This document shows positions 23,601-35,243 of a DNA stretch of 64,000 bases, piece after piece. The notes under the pieces were generated by a model. That model did no database searches, was not told the origin of the DNA, and worked only from the letters and a program-made list of their open reading frames with translations. Source of the stretch: Rehmannia glutinosa. Its lineage: Eukaryota > Streptophyta > Magnoliopsida > Lamiales > Orobanchaceae. Location: assembly GCA_016081115.2 (NCBI GenBank), contig CM071924.1, positions 88,798,616 through 88,862,615 on the forward strand, in the 5' to 3' direction. The stretch's first letter is position 1. The number at the start of each line of letters is the position of its first letter. A program made the translations under genes and the position numbers.

Positions 23601-24029
23601 AATAAGAAATAGAAACAATTTCATTAATTTTATTCTATTAAATAAATACTGAAACCCAAAAAAGAAAATGTATAAATTTTTATAGGTGATTATTTGTTGC
23701 ATCTAGTTGTAGGTGCAATTATAAGAGAAAAGAAAGCGATATATAATGTGCATAAAGTTTGACTAAAAACTCCAATGCTAAGAAATCTTGCAAACAATTT
23801 TACAAATGTTTGAATCAACGATGTGTATAATTTTTTAAAATAGGATATATTACAAAGTTAAATTAACCGTAGACATTCAGCAGGGTTGAATAGTCAATTC
23901 ATGGAAGGATTAAATAAATATTATAAAGGAGAGTAGGAGACCACCACGTATATATACAATAATATTCCCTAAAAAATTAAAATAATATTACTTCACATTC
24001 ATGTCATTCTGACTCCTAAATAGTTTGTT
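23601..24029. other. Anonymous AT-rich DNA flanking the viral integration
   Basis: No gene or element recognised. Confidence 0.5.
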
Positions 24030-24282
24030 CGATATTCTCCTATGGTTTTTCTATGCCACCCAAGTTGGCACCACCCAACTCCATATCAAAAATGACACAT
24101 GTCACTTATTGTTATTCTTGCCAAATACATTTTGATATGGGCAAACCTTTTAACAACCAATTTTGGAAAAATTTATTATTTTCTAAAAACAATTTTAATT
24201 GTCATGGTTTTTATAAACCTGCAACTTATAAAATAAATTATGATTTTTCAAAAAATTATAATTTTATGATTCCGCCAAAACT

Positions 24283-24295
24283 TGGTATCAGAGCC
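24283..24295 (+). other. Viral minus-strand primer binding site (tRNA-Met)
   Basis: TGGTATCAGAGCC is complementary to the 3' end of plant initiator tRNA-Met, the primer used by caulimovirids. It conventionally marks position 1 of the viral genome. Confidence 0.85.
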
Positions 24296-24349
24296 GTGTA
24301 TACGGTTCTAAAATAAATTATTTGTTTTAAATAAATTTTTTTTTAAAAC

Positions 24350-24560
24350 ATGCAGTTTAACTCTTGAGAAAGAAATTGAACTTCTCAAAGAAGAAAAATT
24401 AGATTTGCTTGAACAAGCAAGAATTTTACAAAGTATTTTAAGATCTCGGTTGAGAGATCATGATGCTATATTTGAAGATCTTCGGATCTATATAACTAGA
24501 ATAAATAATATTACTGATTATCTTGAGCAATTAAGAAATCTTAATGGAAATAGAAGATAA
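24350..24560 (+). pseudogene. Small viral coiled-coil ORF upstream of the movement protein
   Basis: The open frame 24357-24560 encodes about 67 residues rich in Leu, Glu, Lys and Arg with heptad-like spacing (EKEIELLKEEKLDLLEQA) and ends LNGNRR. A possible ATG at 24350 is in another frame, so a one-base change separates start and body. It overlaps the movement-protein start by 17 bases. Its function is unknown; by position it could match the small first ORF of soymoviruses, and its coiled coil recalls virion-associated proteins, but no homology is established. Confidence 0.45.
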
Positions 24561-25330
24561 GTCAGAGTTTTCTGATGATCAACAAATTATTTTCGAAGAA
24601 AATACCGAGGGTTTTTACTCTAGTATTATCTTTAAACAAGAAAAACTTTCAAAGATCGCAGCTACTCAGTTAGATCTGAAAAAAGAACAAGTTTTTAACT
24701 TGCCAAAATTTATTCCTAAAATGATGAATAATATTTTGAAAAGGAAAAATGAAATTTTTATTGTATTTCTAGTAAAGAAATGCATATCGACATTTTCGAT
24801 ACAAGCTGGCGGTGTTTATTTACCATTAATTACTCGTGAAGAAATTAATAGTAAATTGTGATATTCTATAGATATTCGTACAAAAATTAGTGTTTTACAT
24901 CTTGGAGCGATTAAAATACTAATTAAGGCAATTAGAGAAAGAATAGATTCTCCCATAAAAATGACCTTAATTGATAATCGAATTAAGGATAGAAAAGATT
25001 GTATCTTAGGTGCCGCACAAGGTAATTTAATTTACAACAAATTTATGTTCACGATTTATCCTAAGTTTGGATTGAGTTTAACAACCAAGAACTTAGATCA
25101 AGTCTTAAGTTTCATACATAAATTTGAGAGATCGATTTAATGGACAAAGGCGATAAAGTTTTTAGCATAACTTATCTTGTAGGATATGCTTTAACCAATA
25201 GTCATCACAAGTATTGACTATAAGAAAAAGAATACATTGAAATTGATGATGTATTTTACGATATTGGAAAGATTGAAGAAATGAAGTTTTTAAATCACTC
25301 CCTTAGAAAACTCTTGGGCTATTGACATAG
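24544..25330 (+). pseudogene. Caulimovirid movement protein (30K family), broken
   Basis: Known role: forms tubules through plasmodesmata for cell-to-cell movement. The frame from ATG 24544 is stopped by TGA at 24859-24861 and then stays open in the same frame to TAA 25138. Conserved 30K-type stretches include LGAIKILIKAIRERIDSP, LIDNRIKDRKDC and GNLIYNKFMFTIYPKFGL. A further C-terminal segment with GDKVFSITYLVGYAL lies in another frame at about 25145-25330. One nonsense and at least one frame change make it non-functional. Confidence 0.8.
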
Positions 25331-25418
25331 CTAAAGGAAAACGACTTATTGGTTCCAAACCAACATTAAGTCATCATAAAAATTCGGAGAACCCTCTAAT
25401 AGAGAACTCCTAAAATCT

Positions 25419-25821
25419 ATGTCTAAACGCATAGATTTATATTCCGAGAATTTTGAGAAAATAAAAGAGTTCTTGGAAACGAGTAACTCTATGACACTTC
25501 CGAGATTAAATCCTTGATTGAAACAACGCTCATCAAAATTAGAGATCTTGAAAAAGATTTGAATCTTTTGAAAAGAGAGAAGAACTTTTAAAACCTGAGC
25601 ATCTTGAGATTGTTGCTGGTAAGATTATTCAAAAAATCTCTGATAAAATTGAGGATATCAATAAAAAAGATCATTTAGTTATTACAAAAGAAGGAGAGAA
25701 AACTATTGAAAAAACTGTTAGTTTTAAATATTCACCACCAAATCATTTTGTTGGTAATGAAGAATTAGGTTCATCAGGAAATCCAAATGCTTTGACTTGG
25801 CCTTTTCAACCTAAAAAATGA
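25419..25821 (+). pseudogene. Small viral ORF between movement and coat protein genes
   Basis: It starts MSKRIDLYSENFEKIKEFLE; after stops and frame changes the C-terminal part reads KIEDINKKDHLVITKEG and SFKYSPPNHFVGNEELG, ending FQPKK. The stop TGA overlaps the coat-protein ATG as ATGA (25818-25821), a typical compact viral junction. Position and helical charged content suggest a virion-associated or aphid-transmission type protein, but there is no firm match. Confidence 0.45.
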
Positions 25822-27231
25822 GTTTTTCTGAAAAACTTGAAACCTATTTTTGGGAACATATTCTTGACAATCAAGAAGAAATCAATGATTTTGAACCAAT
25901 TCAAGAACTTGTTAAGTTAATGACTTTTGATGAGTCAGGTATCATACAACAACTTAAAGAAAAACCTTTTCTTAAAACACTTTTTAATCTTGAAAGTGAT
26001 ATAGAAAAATGTTTTGTTCAAATGAAGAAAGAAAGCGGGAAACCGACAATGATCAAGAAACCGGTGATGATGAAAACCTAGACCAACCTCTAGGAAATAT
26101 CGAATGAATAGACAACCTAAAATGGAAGATGCGGATGCATCCACTTCAAGAGATAAAAGAAAAACACCGAGGAAGGTGTAAATTGGCCAAAAGAGCAAAA
26201 CAAAACTCGATCAAAAAGGAGGGATGATTCCTACACTCAATATAGATTGTGTAACCAAAGAATCGAAAGAAGAAATTTGATTGGCCTTTGGGCAAGAGAT
26301 ATTAGTCTTCTTATTCAAACCAACCCGGATGCCTATGAAGAACCAAATACTCTTCTTTTACTCATGGAGCATAAAACAACGGTATTGCTCGATCATGGTA
26401 AAAAATACCACTTGGATAACAATAGGAAAAACTTCTAACATGATTTTTGAAGAAGTCATTAATAGTTTTTATACTATGTTCCTTGGTATTAACTTAACAA
26501 GCGAACTTGTTCGGGAAAAGTTAATCGAGCAAGATATTGCCGAATCATTAGCAAATATGATACTTTGCGACATTTGTTTACTAGATGATTTTACTTGCGA
26601 TTATGAGAAAAATCTTTATAAACTTCCTCAGGATGAATATCCGTCTTTAGTTAGACAGTATATTAAAAAACTCCCTATTATAGGAGAAAGAGTTTTACAA
26701 GAATTTGAAAAACAAGCAACTGATGTAAAAATGTTTTCATTAGGTTTTGCAGTACGCATTGCCAAAAAAGAAATTGCATCAATTTGTGAGCTTTCTAATA
26801 AACAAAAAAGTTTAAAACGTTTTAACAAAAATTGTTGTGATAAATTAATAGAAGAAAAATCTACAGCTTATGGTTGTATTACTCCTAAGAAAAGTTATTT
26901 TAAGAAAAAATACAAAAGAAAATATAAATGGAAAAAGAAAAGAAAAACATTTAAATCTGGAAAATACTTTAGAAAGAAAGTCATTCCTAAAAACGATTCT
27001 AAAGACAAGAGTAAATTTTGTCCTAAAGGAAAAAAGAATTGCAGATGTTGGATCTGCAATGAGCAAGGACATTATGCTAATGAATGTCCTAATAGAAGAG
27101 ATTACCCTAATAAGGTAAAACTTCTAAATGAGGTTCTTGAATCATTTCCAGAGTTCGAACCAGTCGAAGAAATTTTTGATAATGAAACGAAGTATTCACT
27201 TTTGAAACTATCATTGAAACGATGGAAATAA
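25818..27231 (+). pseudogene. Caulimovirid coat protein, frameshifted
   Basis: The N-terminal part (25818-26081) is acidic (MSFSEKLETYFWEHILDN). After a disturbed region (26080-26430) the frame 26281-27231 encodes the core (GINLTSELVREKLIEQ, YIKKLPIIGERVLQEF), a very basic stretch (KKSYFKKKYKRKYKWKKKRK), and a zinc knuckle CWICNEQGHYANEC (CX2CX4HX4C, about 27046-27090). It finishes in an acidic tail. Acidic ends, a lysine-rich RNA-binding region and one knuckle are the known caulimovirid coat-protein plan. The end overlaps the polymerase start. Confidence 0.82.
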
Positions 27232-29267
27232 TTGGAGGATTCATCACAATCTTGATTGAAGAAGTTTCTTGGGAAAATCTAGATTCGATTTGGAACAAAA
27301 TTGTATGGGAAACCGTACAAATCCAAATAGCATCTATATTAAAGGTCGACTTAAATTCTCGGATATAAGCTAATCAATTTACATTGTTATGTAGATACAG
27401 GTGCTAGCCTTTGCATAGCTAGTAAATATGTTATTCCTGAAGAACATTGGGAACAAGCACCTTACCCTATAAAGGTAAAAGTTGCGAATGGCGATACAAT
27501 TCTAATTAATAAAGTCTGTAAAGACATAAAAATTAGAATTGCAGGGGAAATATTTCATATTCCAGCCATTTATCAACAAGAATCAGGTATTGACCTTATT
27601 CTTGGAAATAATTTCTGTCAATTATATGAACCCTTCATACAATTTACAGATAGAATAAGTTTTACTCTTGAGAACGAGCCTATTATTATTTCAAAAATAA
27701 AGAAAGCTTTCTCAATTGGAAAACCTGGTTTTCTTGAGTTTATGAAGAAGAATTCAAAAACTCAAAAACCTGAAGCTATTAATATTACTCCCGACAAAAT
27801 AGAAGAAGTCCACAATTTTCAACAGGGGGGAGATGATATTAAAGAAGAAAAAATTTTCAATTTAAATTCGCAAAAATTTAGTATTATAGAACAACTACTT
27901 GACAAAGTTTGTTCTGAAAATCCTATAGATCCCATTAAGTCCAAACAATGGATGAGAGCATCCATAAAGCTCTTAGATCCCACAAAAATAGTCAGGGTTA
28001 AACCCATGATTTATAGTCAAAAGATAGAGAAGAATTTACTAAACAAATAAGTGAGCTCTTAGAGTTAAAACTTATCACACCTAGTAAATCTCCTCATATG
28101 TCTCAACTTTCTTAGTTGAGAACGAGGCGAAAAAGAAGAGGAAAAAAGAGAATGGTAGTCAACTATAAAGCAATAAATGTCGCTACTATAGGAGATAGCC
28201 ATAACCTTCCTAACAAAGATGAACTACTAACTCTCATTCGGGAAAAAGATTTTGAGTTCATTTGATTGTAAGTCCGGTTTTTGGCAAGTATTGTTAGATG
28301 AAGAATCAAAACCACTAATGACTTTTACTTGTCGAGATGGACTTTTCGGTGGGAACGTCGTTCCATTCGGATTAAAACAAGCACCGACAATCTTTCAAAG
28401 ACATATGCAAAATGCATTACGAGGTTTTGAAAAATTCTGTTGTGTTTATGTGGATGACATTCTTGTTTTTAGTATAAATGAAAATGAACATTTCAAGCAT
28501 GTTGCTATTGTGTTAAAAAGAATAGAACAATTAGGCATTATTCTTTCTAAAAAGAAAGCTCAATTGTTTAAAACAAAGATTAATTTCTTAGGTCTGGAAA
28601 TTGAGGAAGGAACACATTGTCCTCAAAACCATATTTTGGAGCATTTGCATAAATTTCGATCAAACTGCAGGATAAAAAACAACTTCCAGAGATTTTTAGG
28701 AGTCTTAACTTATCTTTGAAAGTTATATTCTAGATTAGTGAAATAAGAAAGCCTTTACTGTGCAAAGCTCAAAAATGATCATATTTGGAATTGGACCAAC
28801 CGATCATCGATTATATTGGGAAGATAAAAAAGAAATTAATACAATTTCCTAAACTTTATCATCCTAATCGATGATCAATTGATCATCGAAAGCAGACGCC
28901 GCATTTCAGTTTTCTCGGGAGGTGTATAAAAAGGCTAAAGTACAAAATACTTTAGAAGAAAAAAATTTGCGGTATACTTACGGTAGCTTCAAAGCGGAGA
29001 ATTAAATTATCATAGCAATGAAAAGGAGTATTTATCTGTTTTGAGAGTCATTAAAAATTCTCAAAGATATTTAACTCGATTAAGTTTATTGTTCGATCGA
29101 CAATAAAAACTTCACATATTTCTGAAACTAAAAATTACAGGAGATTATAAACAGGAAGACTTGTTAGGTGGCAAATGTGGTTTTCACATTATGAATTCGA
29201 TGTAGAACACATTGCAGGCAATAAAAATGTTCTTGCCGATTGTTTAACCCGAGAATTTGTTACATGA
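27222..29267 (+). pseudogene. Caulimovirid polymerase (protease, reverse transcriptase, RNase H), broken
   Basis: ATG 27222 overlaps the coat-protein end. An aspartic protease signature YVDTGASLCIAS lies at about 27389-27425, in a different frame from the start. The reverse transcriptase is best preserved at 28252-28719: DCKSGFWQVLLDEESK, VVPFGLKQAPTIFQRHM and the catalytic box CVYVDDILVFS (about 28439-28471). RNase H remnants follow, and the C-terminus HIAGNKNVLADCLTREF ends at 29267. There are several frame changes and stops (for example around 27360, 28046 and 28718). Known role: replication by reverse transcription in the cytoplasm. It is not functional here. Confidence 0.88.
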
Positions 29268-29409
29268 TTGCAGAACAATTCCGCCTTTAGAGGAAATAAA
29301 TTAGGGCCTAAAACCCAGGAACTAATTGTTCTTATCAAGAATCTACTGACTATTCAAAAATAGCGAGATGGATGAAATCGGCCTGACCGTCTCAAAAGAA
29401 GGTTCTTGA

Positions 29410-30990
29410 AACCGAATTGCGTTTATCTGCGCAAAAGCGGAATTACTCGAGTCTTCACTTGAGCGAGAACAAAAGGTTAATTTCGAACCTTCTTTGTAGC
29501 AATACCGCAAATCATGAATCTAGTCGGAACTACAGGTCTCCGGAAAGACTTACCAAATCTGTTATCCCTGTTACTTTGGGAAAAAGTAAAGCGAGGTACA
29601 AACCTCACCAAAGTTGGCTATTCCAACAAAACTTATTACTCGAGGAAGATTTTGTTCTTGGGTTACGATCCCCTGGAACATCTTCCATTGGAATTGGGAT
29701 TCAACACCCAAGTCAAAAATCTAAATCTCACGATTTAGTTTTCTCGAAAGAGAAAAAGGAGATTCCAACTCCGCAAAATTATTATGTAGTATTCAATGGA
29801 CCAAATCCTGGAATATATACATCTTGGGCTAAAGCCTCATTTGCAATAAAAGGTTTTAATGTTGTTCATAAAAAATTTAAAACCCTTGCAGAAGAAAGAA
29901 ATGAAGCTAATTGTTTTACCACTGCTGCTGGTACTACACCATTAGAAATCATTTACGCACAAGAGACTCTTAAGCGAAAACATTTTACGATGCGCTTAAG
30001 AAATCTCGGAAAAATGAAAACATTGGGAAGAATTTATTCAATTCCCAAAGAACCAAACTTTGAAAACAAAGAAAAATTTAATCTCTCAAATCGAGATTTC
30101 ATTGAAATCTTTGCCAAAGCACGAAAGGCTGGTACAAAATCTCTACTTGAGGAAAGATTTTTCACCACTGATAAAAAAAGATATCGCCTATTTCAATTTT
30201 ATTGAAGGAGCGAGATCAGAATCGGTTTACAAGGCTTTTAATTGTGGGATGGTTAAAAATATTTATCCTTCAAAAAATCTATTGGAGGTCAAAGAATTCC
30301 CTGAAGAATTCAAGAAAGCCATCAAGACTTTCAGAACTAAGGTCCTTAAACAAGCGGATCGAAATATCTTCATAAGTGTCTCTAGCACAATATGCGACTG
30401 GGATGAAGAAGAACAATTTATGAGTCCTTATCATTATATCGAAATTGGTATAGCTAGGGAGCAATCAAGTTATCATCCCTCTGAACAGATGGAAACAACA
30501 GTCTTTGTACAAAGACAGGATCTCATTCCTCTTCGTATTAGAGGATTAGAAAAAGTGATTAACAAATTGCTAAAATTAAATGATGAAAGCAATATTAAAG
30601 TTAATTATCAGAAAAAAAGGTCATCATGTGCTCATGGTCACCAAAAATTATTTCGAAAAAGATATTGAGACTATTCTTTGGTTTGAAGAAAAATTCAACA
30701 AAGGACAACTTCACATGGGCAACGGGACGGGACTTACTTACGCATGTCAATTACTCATGAGAAAACTACAAAGACATGAGTGCAATTTTTGCATACATGA
30801 AAAAGAAAAAGCCGAGATTGACGGGAATACGCAAGTGATGACTCTTTGTCACCCAGCTCAAAAGAAAAAGACATGTGAACCATCACTGAGCTCACATGGG
30901 TGGGCTCGGATAAAAAAGAAGACAAAGACATGTGAACTAACGGCTCACATGGGAGAACAGATAAAAATCGTCATGCATGACGTTTTGTGA
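29410..30990 (+). pseudogene. Caulimovirid transactivator/viroplasmin, frameshifted
   Basis: Known role: makes inclusion bodies and lets ribosomes reinitiate on the polycistronic viral RNA. The viroplasmin-type signature YYVVFNGPNPGIYTSWAKA followed by HKKFKTLAEERNEAN lies at about 29780-29915. The frame ends at 30205, and the continuation is in another frame (30060-30668: FIEGARSESVYKAFNCG, LLEVKEFPEEFKKAIKTF) and then a third (30580-30990). The N-terminus is uncertain. At least two frame changes are present. Confidence 0.75.
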
Positions 30991-31195
30991 AAAGAATTGA
31001 AGTATCCTTCATCTATAAAAGGACTTCATAGTTTAGGTAGAGGGCATCTGAAATTCACACACGCCCAATCTCACCTTGTATCTTTCCTTTCAATATGTTT
31101 AGCTAAGAAAAGCCTTCGGGCAGATAGAAATTCAGGGAACTTTTCCTTATGGAGAAGAACTCTTGTATCCCTTGTAATATATTTCTTTGAATAAA
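30969..31195 (+). promoter_or_regulatory. Putative viral pregenomic promoter and polyadenylation signal
   Basis: The palindrome CGTCATGCATGACG (30969-30982) holds two facing TGACG motifs, like the as-1 element of the CaMV 35S promoter. A TATA box CTATAAAAG follows at 31013-31021 and AATAAA at 31190-31195. A TATA-to-polyA distance of about 170 bp fits the terminally redundant pregenomic RNA of this family. Whether it is active in this genome is unknown. Confidence 0.65.
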
Positions 31196-31519
31196 AGTTG
31201 TTTTTCATCTACCAAATGTCCGTTTTACTTCTGCAAATACATCTGAATAGTCCAAATTTAGGGAAAGTAGCACAGGCAGGAGGCCGCCGCGAATAGTACC
31301 GTCTCGGATTGATGAAAACGCAGAAGAAATACAGAGACAAAAGGAGCGCTGAAAATAGAAGAAATATAATCAAGGTATAAGATGTTCTAATCTTGGGAAA
31401 ATTTATCCAGAATTATCTATCTGTTCGTATTTTTAATTTCTGATAAAAACACACACCTATAAAAGATTTTTGTTATGAAATCTGTCAATAGAAGATTTTT
31501 TGCTGAAATAGCAAAAAAT

Positions 31520-31544
31520 CCCACTTGGGTACTACCCAAGTGGG
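31520..31544 (+). other. Perfect hairpin near the right end of the viral copy
   Basis: An 11-bp stem (CCCACTTGGGT pairing with ACCCAAGTGGG) closes a 3-base loop. Related sequence (CACCCAAGTTGG ... ACCCAACT) occurs near the left end at about 24057-24080. In the circular genome the two would be arms of the RNA leader structure. Confidence 0.7.
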
Positions 31545-31690
31545 CGTCATAGAATAGACCATTCTCCTATATGAAATTTCGAGGGCCCATAAAATCAATC
31601 CAGAAATGTCTTTCTTGTTAGCTTTTCCAAATAAATAAATAAATAAATTTGCTCCAAATTATATATATATATATATATACACACATATAG

Positions 31691-32735
31691 GGGAGGATCT
31701 TATGAGACCACCCAAGTATAAAACCATATGACCAAATTTACACCATCAAAAAATAAATCAATGGCCAAGATATAAACAAATCTATACAACAATTCTTATG
31801 AAAGTATACATTAGAGAGAGTAAAATAGGAATCCAGGATTAAATATAGTAACCGCTTTCTAAAAATTAGGGGCGTGATCTTGTATTGATCACGCCCCCAT
31901 AATCAAGCGATTCACCTTATTCACCTTTCTTTTTCTCCCTTCCCATTCGAACCTCGCAAATTATTCAAATATGGCAATGAGAATCATGCAACAATTGATG
32001 AAAAGTATACAATCCCACTAAACTAACTATACATTAAAACATTACTAAATATACATAAACAATTAAGTATATGATTACACTAAACACTGTACATTAAAAC
32101 ATTACTAAGTATACGTAAACATTTAACTAAGTATACAATTACATTGAACGAACTATACCTTAAAATATTACTAAGTATACGAAACATGTAACTAAGTATA
32201 CAATTACATCGAACTAAATACACAATTCCACTTTCGAATTACTTATATAACTAAGTATACAATTCCACCGAACTAAGTATACAAATGCACAGAACTAATT
32301 ATACAAATTCACTAAACTACTTACTAAACTACTTATATAACTAAGAATACGATTCCACTGAACCAAGTATACAAATCCACTTAAGTAAATATACAATAAA
32401 ACATGACTAAGTACACAATTTCACTTGAACTAAGTATACAATAACACGAATGTTCACAAATATGGCGGAAAAAATATCAATTTTGAAAAAAGCGCTTGAA
32501 GTTGATGATTTTTCCTCCCTAAAAATTGGGTAACTGAAAAGGTAGGATTATGTTTCCTTAAAAATAGCTAATAACCGTCCAATTAACAAAACTGATTAAA
32601 TATAAAAGTACAATTATACCTTTATAAGCCTAAATGAACTAAAATGATCTACACCATCCAAATTTTTAAATCAAGAGTCCATACGTGTTCTTATGGACTA
32701 ACCTAAAGGGATTGGTCTCATTTGAAACAATCCAT
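31691..32735. mobile_element. (TA)n-embedded TIR element 3
   Basis: It lies between (TA)n tracts at 31660-31680 and 32733-32752. The left end is GGGGAGGATCTTATGAGACC and the inverted right end (revcomp) GGATTGTTTCAAATGAGACC. The interior (31990-32450) is an array of degenerate units around aactaagtatacaattccac(t)gaa. It is non-coding. Confidence 0.7.
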
Positions 32736-32752
32736 ATATATATATATATATG

Positions 32753-33566
32753 ATTTGGATACGGTGAGTCCATATAATTTAAATAAGTACGTGCGATCAA
32801 ATGGAGCGTTTACCTCTTTTTTTTTAACGATCGATTTAATTGATATTTATTTTAGTTTATATTTAATTAATGATTGTTAAGGATAAGTAGATAATTTTGT
32901 TTGAATATCGGTAAAAAATGGGAGTTATTTTTATAGTGGATTTTTTTGGGATTTGTTTGAAATCGTATCTCGACCTTATCCGTGAGAAATATGTTGCTTA
33001 TTGAAGGCAAATATGTTGCTTTTTTGGATATATTTGAAACCTTATCTCGAAATTCTCTTTTCTTTCGCAGATCAAACTTGCAATTAATATTGGCGCATTA
33101 CGATGTGCGAAATATGTTGCTTTTGTATGTGGATGTGTTGTTTATTAAAGACAATTATTTTGCTTATTTAAGAAGACAATATTGCTAAGATTGGTGCAAA
33201 TCTATTGATTTAAATAGGTCACATGTCTTGTTTATATGTATTTTTGTTGCTTTTATATGACAACCGTGTTACTTATTGATGACAAATATGTTGCTTAAAC
33301 ATTGTATATTTGTTGCTTACAAATATTACGTAATTTTGCTATGGTTTTAGATGGTAAGATAACATCTATGTTGTTGTGTGTAACTTCCTTAATTTCATGG
33401 GATATGATTGATTGGTTTGGACTAATATATCCCCTTTATCAATTTAATTATGTATTTTTATATATTTTAAGCATATTTATTATTAGTCATTGAAATTTGT
33501 TGATTTGTGACCCAGATTTGGTCTTACGTACTTACCTAAGACATTGGTCTCATATAACTCTTCCTC
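32753..33566. mobile_element. (TA)n-embedded TIR element 4
   Basis: The left end gatttggatacggtgagtcc with taagtacgtgcgatcaaatgg is mirrored by the right end (revcomp gagttatatgagaccaatg, taagtacgtaagaccaaatc). The interior repeats ATATGTTGCTTnTT motifs at least seven times (32985-33320). It sits head to tail with element 3, sharing the (TA)n tract. It is non-coding. Confidence 0.65.
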
Positions 33567-34070
33567 TATATATTTTGTTAATTCTATTCCACTTTCGCAA
33601 TTTATGTTTATTCAATTGTAGCGGGTGGATTTACTTCTTCCTAGAAACTGCATGAGTGGAGTGTGGAGAATGACAACAAATTAGCGAATTATTTCAGCCT
33701 CTGACCAAAAAAAGGAAAAATAGAAAAGAAAAGAGGGAAGAAAGAAGCAATTTTTAGCATTTATCTAAGGTTGCAAATCTGATTCTTGGACTATCAAATT
33801 GGACCGTGAATCTGACATCAAAATGGAATTTTTTAACGTGGAATAGATAGTGACAGTGGAACAATCAAATTAGAGTTCATCTTCTGGCAAGCAAACATCT
33901 TCAATTGGTAATTACTAATTTCTAATTGCAGTAGAAGGAAATATATATGGGATTTCATAATTAAAATTTTTTGATTAGTGTTATATCCCAGTACTATTTC
34001 ATTTGTCATTAAAATTAAATAAAATAGTAGTGTTCAAGAGTATCTCATGAGGGTTTTGTCGTATTACTAA
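33567..34070. other. Anonymous AT-rich intergenic DNA
   Basis: No recognisable gene or element. Confidence 0.5.
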
Positions 34071-34073
34071 TTA

Positions 34074-34356
34074 CATTACAAGAAAATTCCAAATTACCGA
34101 CACAAATGATTTCGTCGCTAAAATGTTACGATTACTTAAAAGATACCTACAAAATAAAATTTATATGTGTTTCCCAAATTATATAGACAAATCACCAATA
34201 ATTTTAAATTACCGACAAAAATATTGTAGGTATATTACCAACAATTTCAAATTTTGTAGGTAAATATTTACCTACACCGATTTTACCCATACTTACAATA
34301 TTTTGATTACTTATCTATAATTTTTTTTGCAGGTAAATTGGTCTTTTCTTGAAATG
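34074..34356. mobile_element. CACTA-like MITE (CATTACAAGAAAA)
   Basis: The left end CATTACAAGAAAATTCC and (revcomp) right end CATTTCAAGAAAAGACC are flanked by TTA (34071-34073 and 34357-34359). Internal motifs ttaccgacaaa / ttacctaca alternate in both directions. Length 283 bp; same family as 37691-37966. Confidence 0.78.
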
Positions 34357-34689
34357 TTATTTGGGACTCATTAAACAATATTTACAGATTTATTGTAGTG
34401 TTATATGGGACTTATAAACAATATCTACAGACCATTTGTTAAAGCCCACCTCTTTATTTTATTATCATGTAGTTTTTTTAACCGGGAAATGGCCTCAGCT
34501 TATAACTTATAATAGTTAGTCACATCACAATCTATAGATTTGTCTTTCAAGGGCGTTGGTGTGATTTTAGGTAGTGTTATTATACATTGGATCTCGACAA
34601 GTGTGTAGGTGTCTCTTTGTGATCTTTCTTATTAGCGAGAGGGCAATCAAAAACCGTGCTCCAAACACAGCACAAGCAAACGATTAGAG

Positions 34690-35190
34690 TTACTCAATCG
34701 TGTCGTATTTCGTGTTCACGGATTATGTTTTGACACAGGTATTACACATTCGAAACGAACATGAACATACCATGTTTAATTATTCGTTTAAAGATACACG
34801 ACACGAAAGATTGCCGATTATGATACAGTAACCCGACACACGACTGAAATACCTATATAATTTAAAGTTGACATGGAAAAAATAAAAAAATAAAACAATG
34901 GAGAAAAAACTAAAATTACAAATAAAAAATACATTAAATTATTAGAAAATAAATTTAATAATTTGTCCAACATAATATTAACAACTAAAACATCACAAAT
35001 ATGAAAATAACATGTCAATATATATTAAATTGGTTAAATAGATCAATCGGGTTGATCGACCTAATCTATTTTTCTTTCTCATAACCGTGTTCGATCCGGA
35101 TTGAACCCAAACCGCCAAGAGTTGTACCTATACCGCTTATAACTTCGTATTAGGTTCGTGGTCGGACTATCGTGCATGTGTCACAAATTG
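34690..35190. repeat. Fragment of a GTTCGTGTT-type repeat
   Basis: GC-richer ends (cgtgtcgtatttcgtgttcacgg; cgtgttcgatccggattgaaccc) enclose an AT-rich core, as in the TIR repeats of this window. The TIR and duplication are not resolved. Confidence 0.35.
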
Positions 35191-35243
35191 ACGCCACTAA
35201 CCTAAAGTGTTCAATTTGGAGATACTCTTTTCAACGCTCAAGT

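Larger units (their letters stand above)
24030..31575 (+). mobile_element. Endogenous caulimovirid (pararetrovirus), nearly one genome equivalent, defective
   Basis: In order: a tRNA-Met type primer site (24283), a small coiled-coil ORF, a 30K movement protein, a second small ORF, a zinc-knuckle coat protein, a protease/RT/RNase H polyprotein, a transactivator/viroplasmin ORF, then a TATA box and polyadenylation signal. The gene order and a discrete transactivator ORF point to the caulimovirus/soymovirus/solendovirus side of Caulimoviridae rather than to badnaviruses. Every large ORF carries stops or frame changes, so this is a dead genomic copy. The two ends share ATTCTCCTAT (24034-24043 and 31561-31570), consistent with linearisation of a circular genome. 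Genus assignment needs an RT phylogeny. Confidence 0.9.

Noticed and set aside
24030..31575. An active virus or episomal contaminant rather than an integration
   Set aside because: Multiple stops and frame changes in every large ORF, and plant repeat DNA continuous on both sides, fit an old integrated copy.
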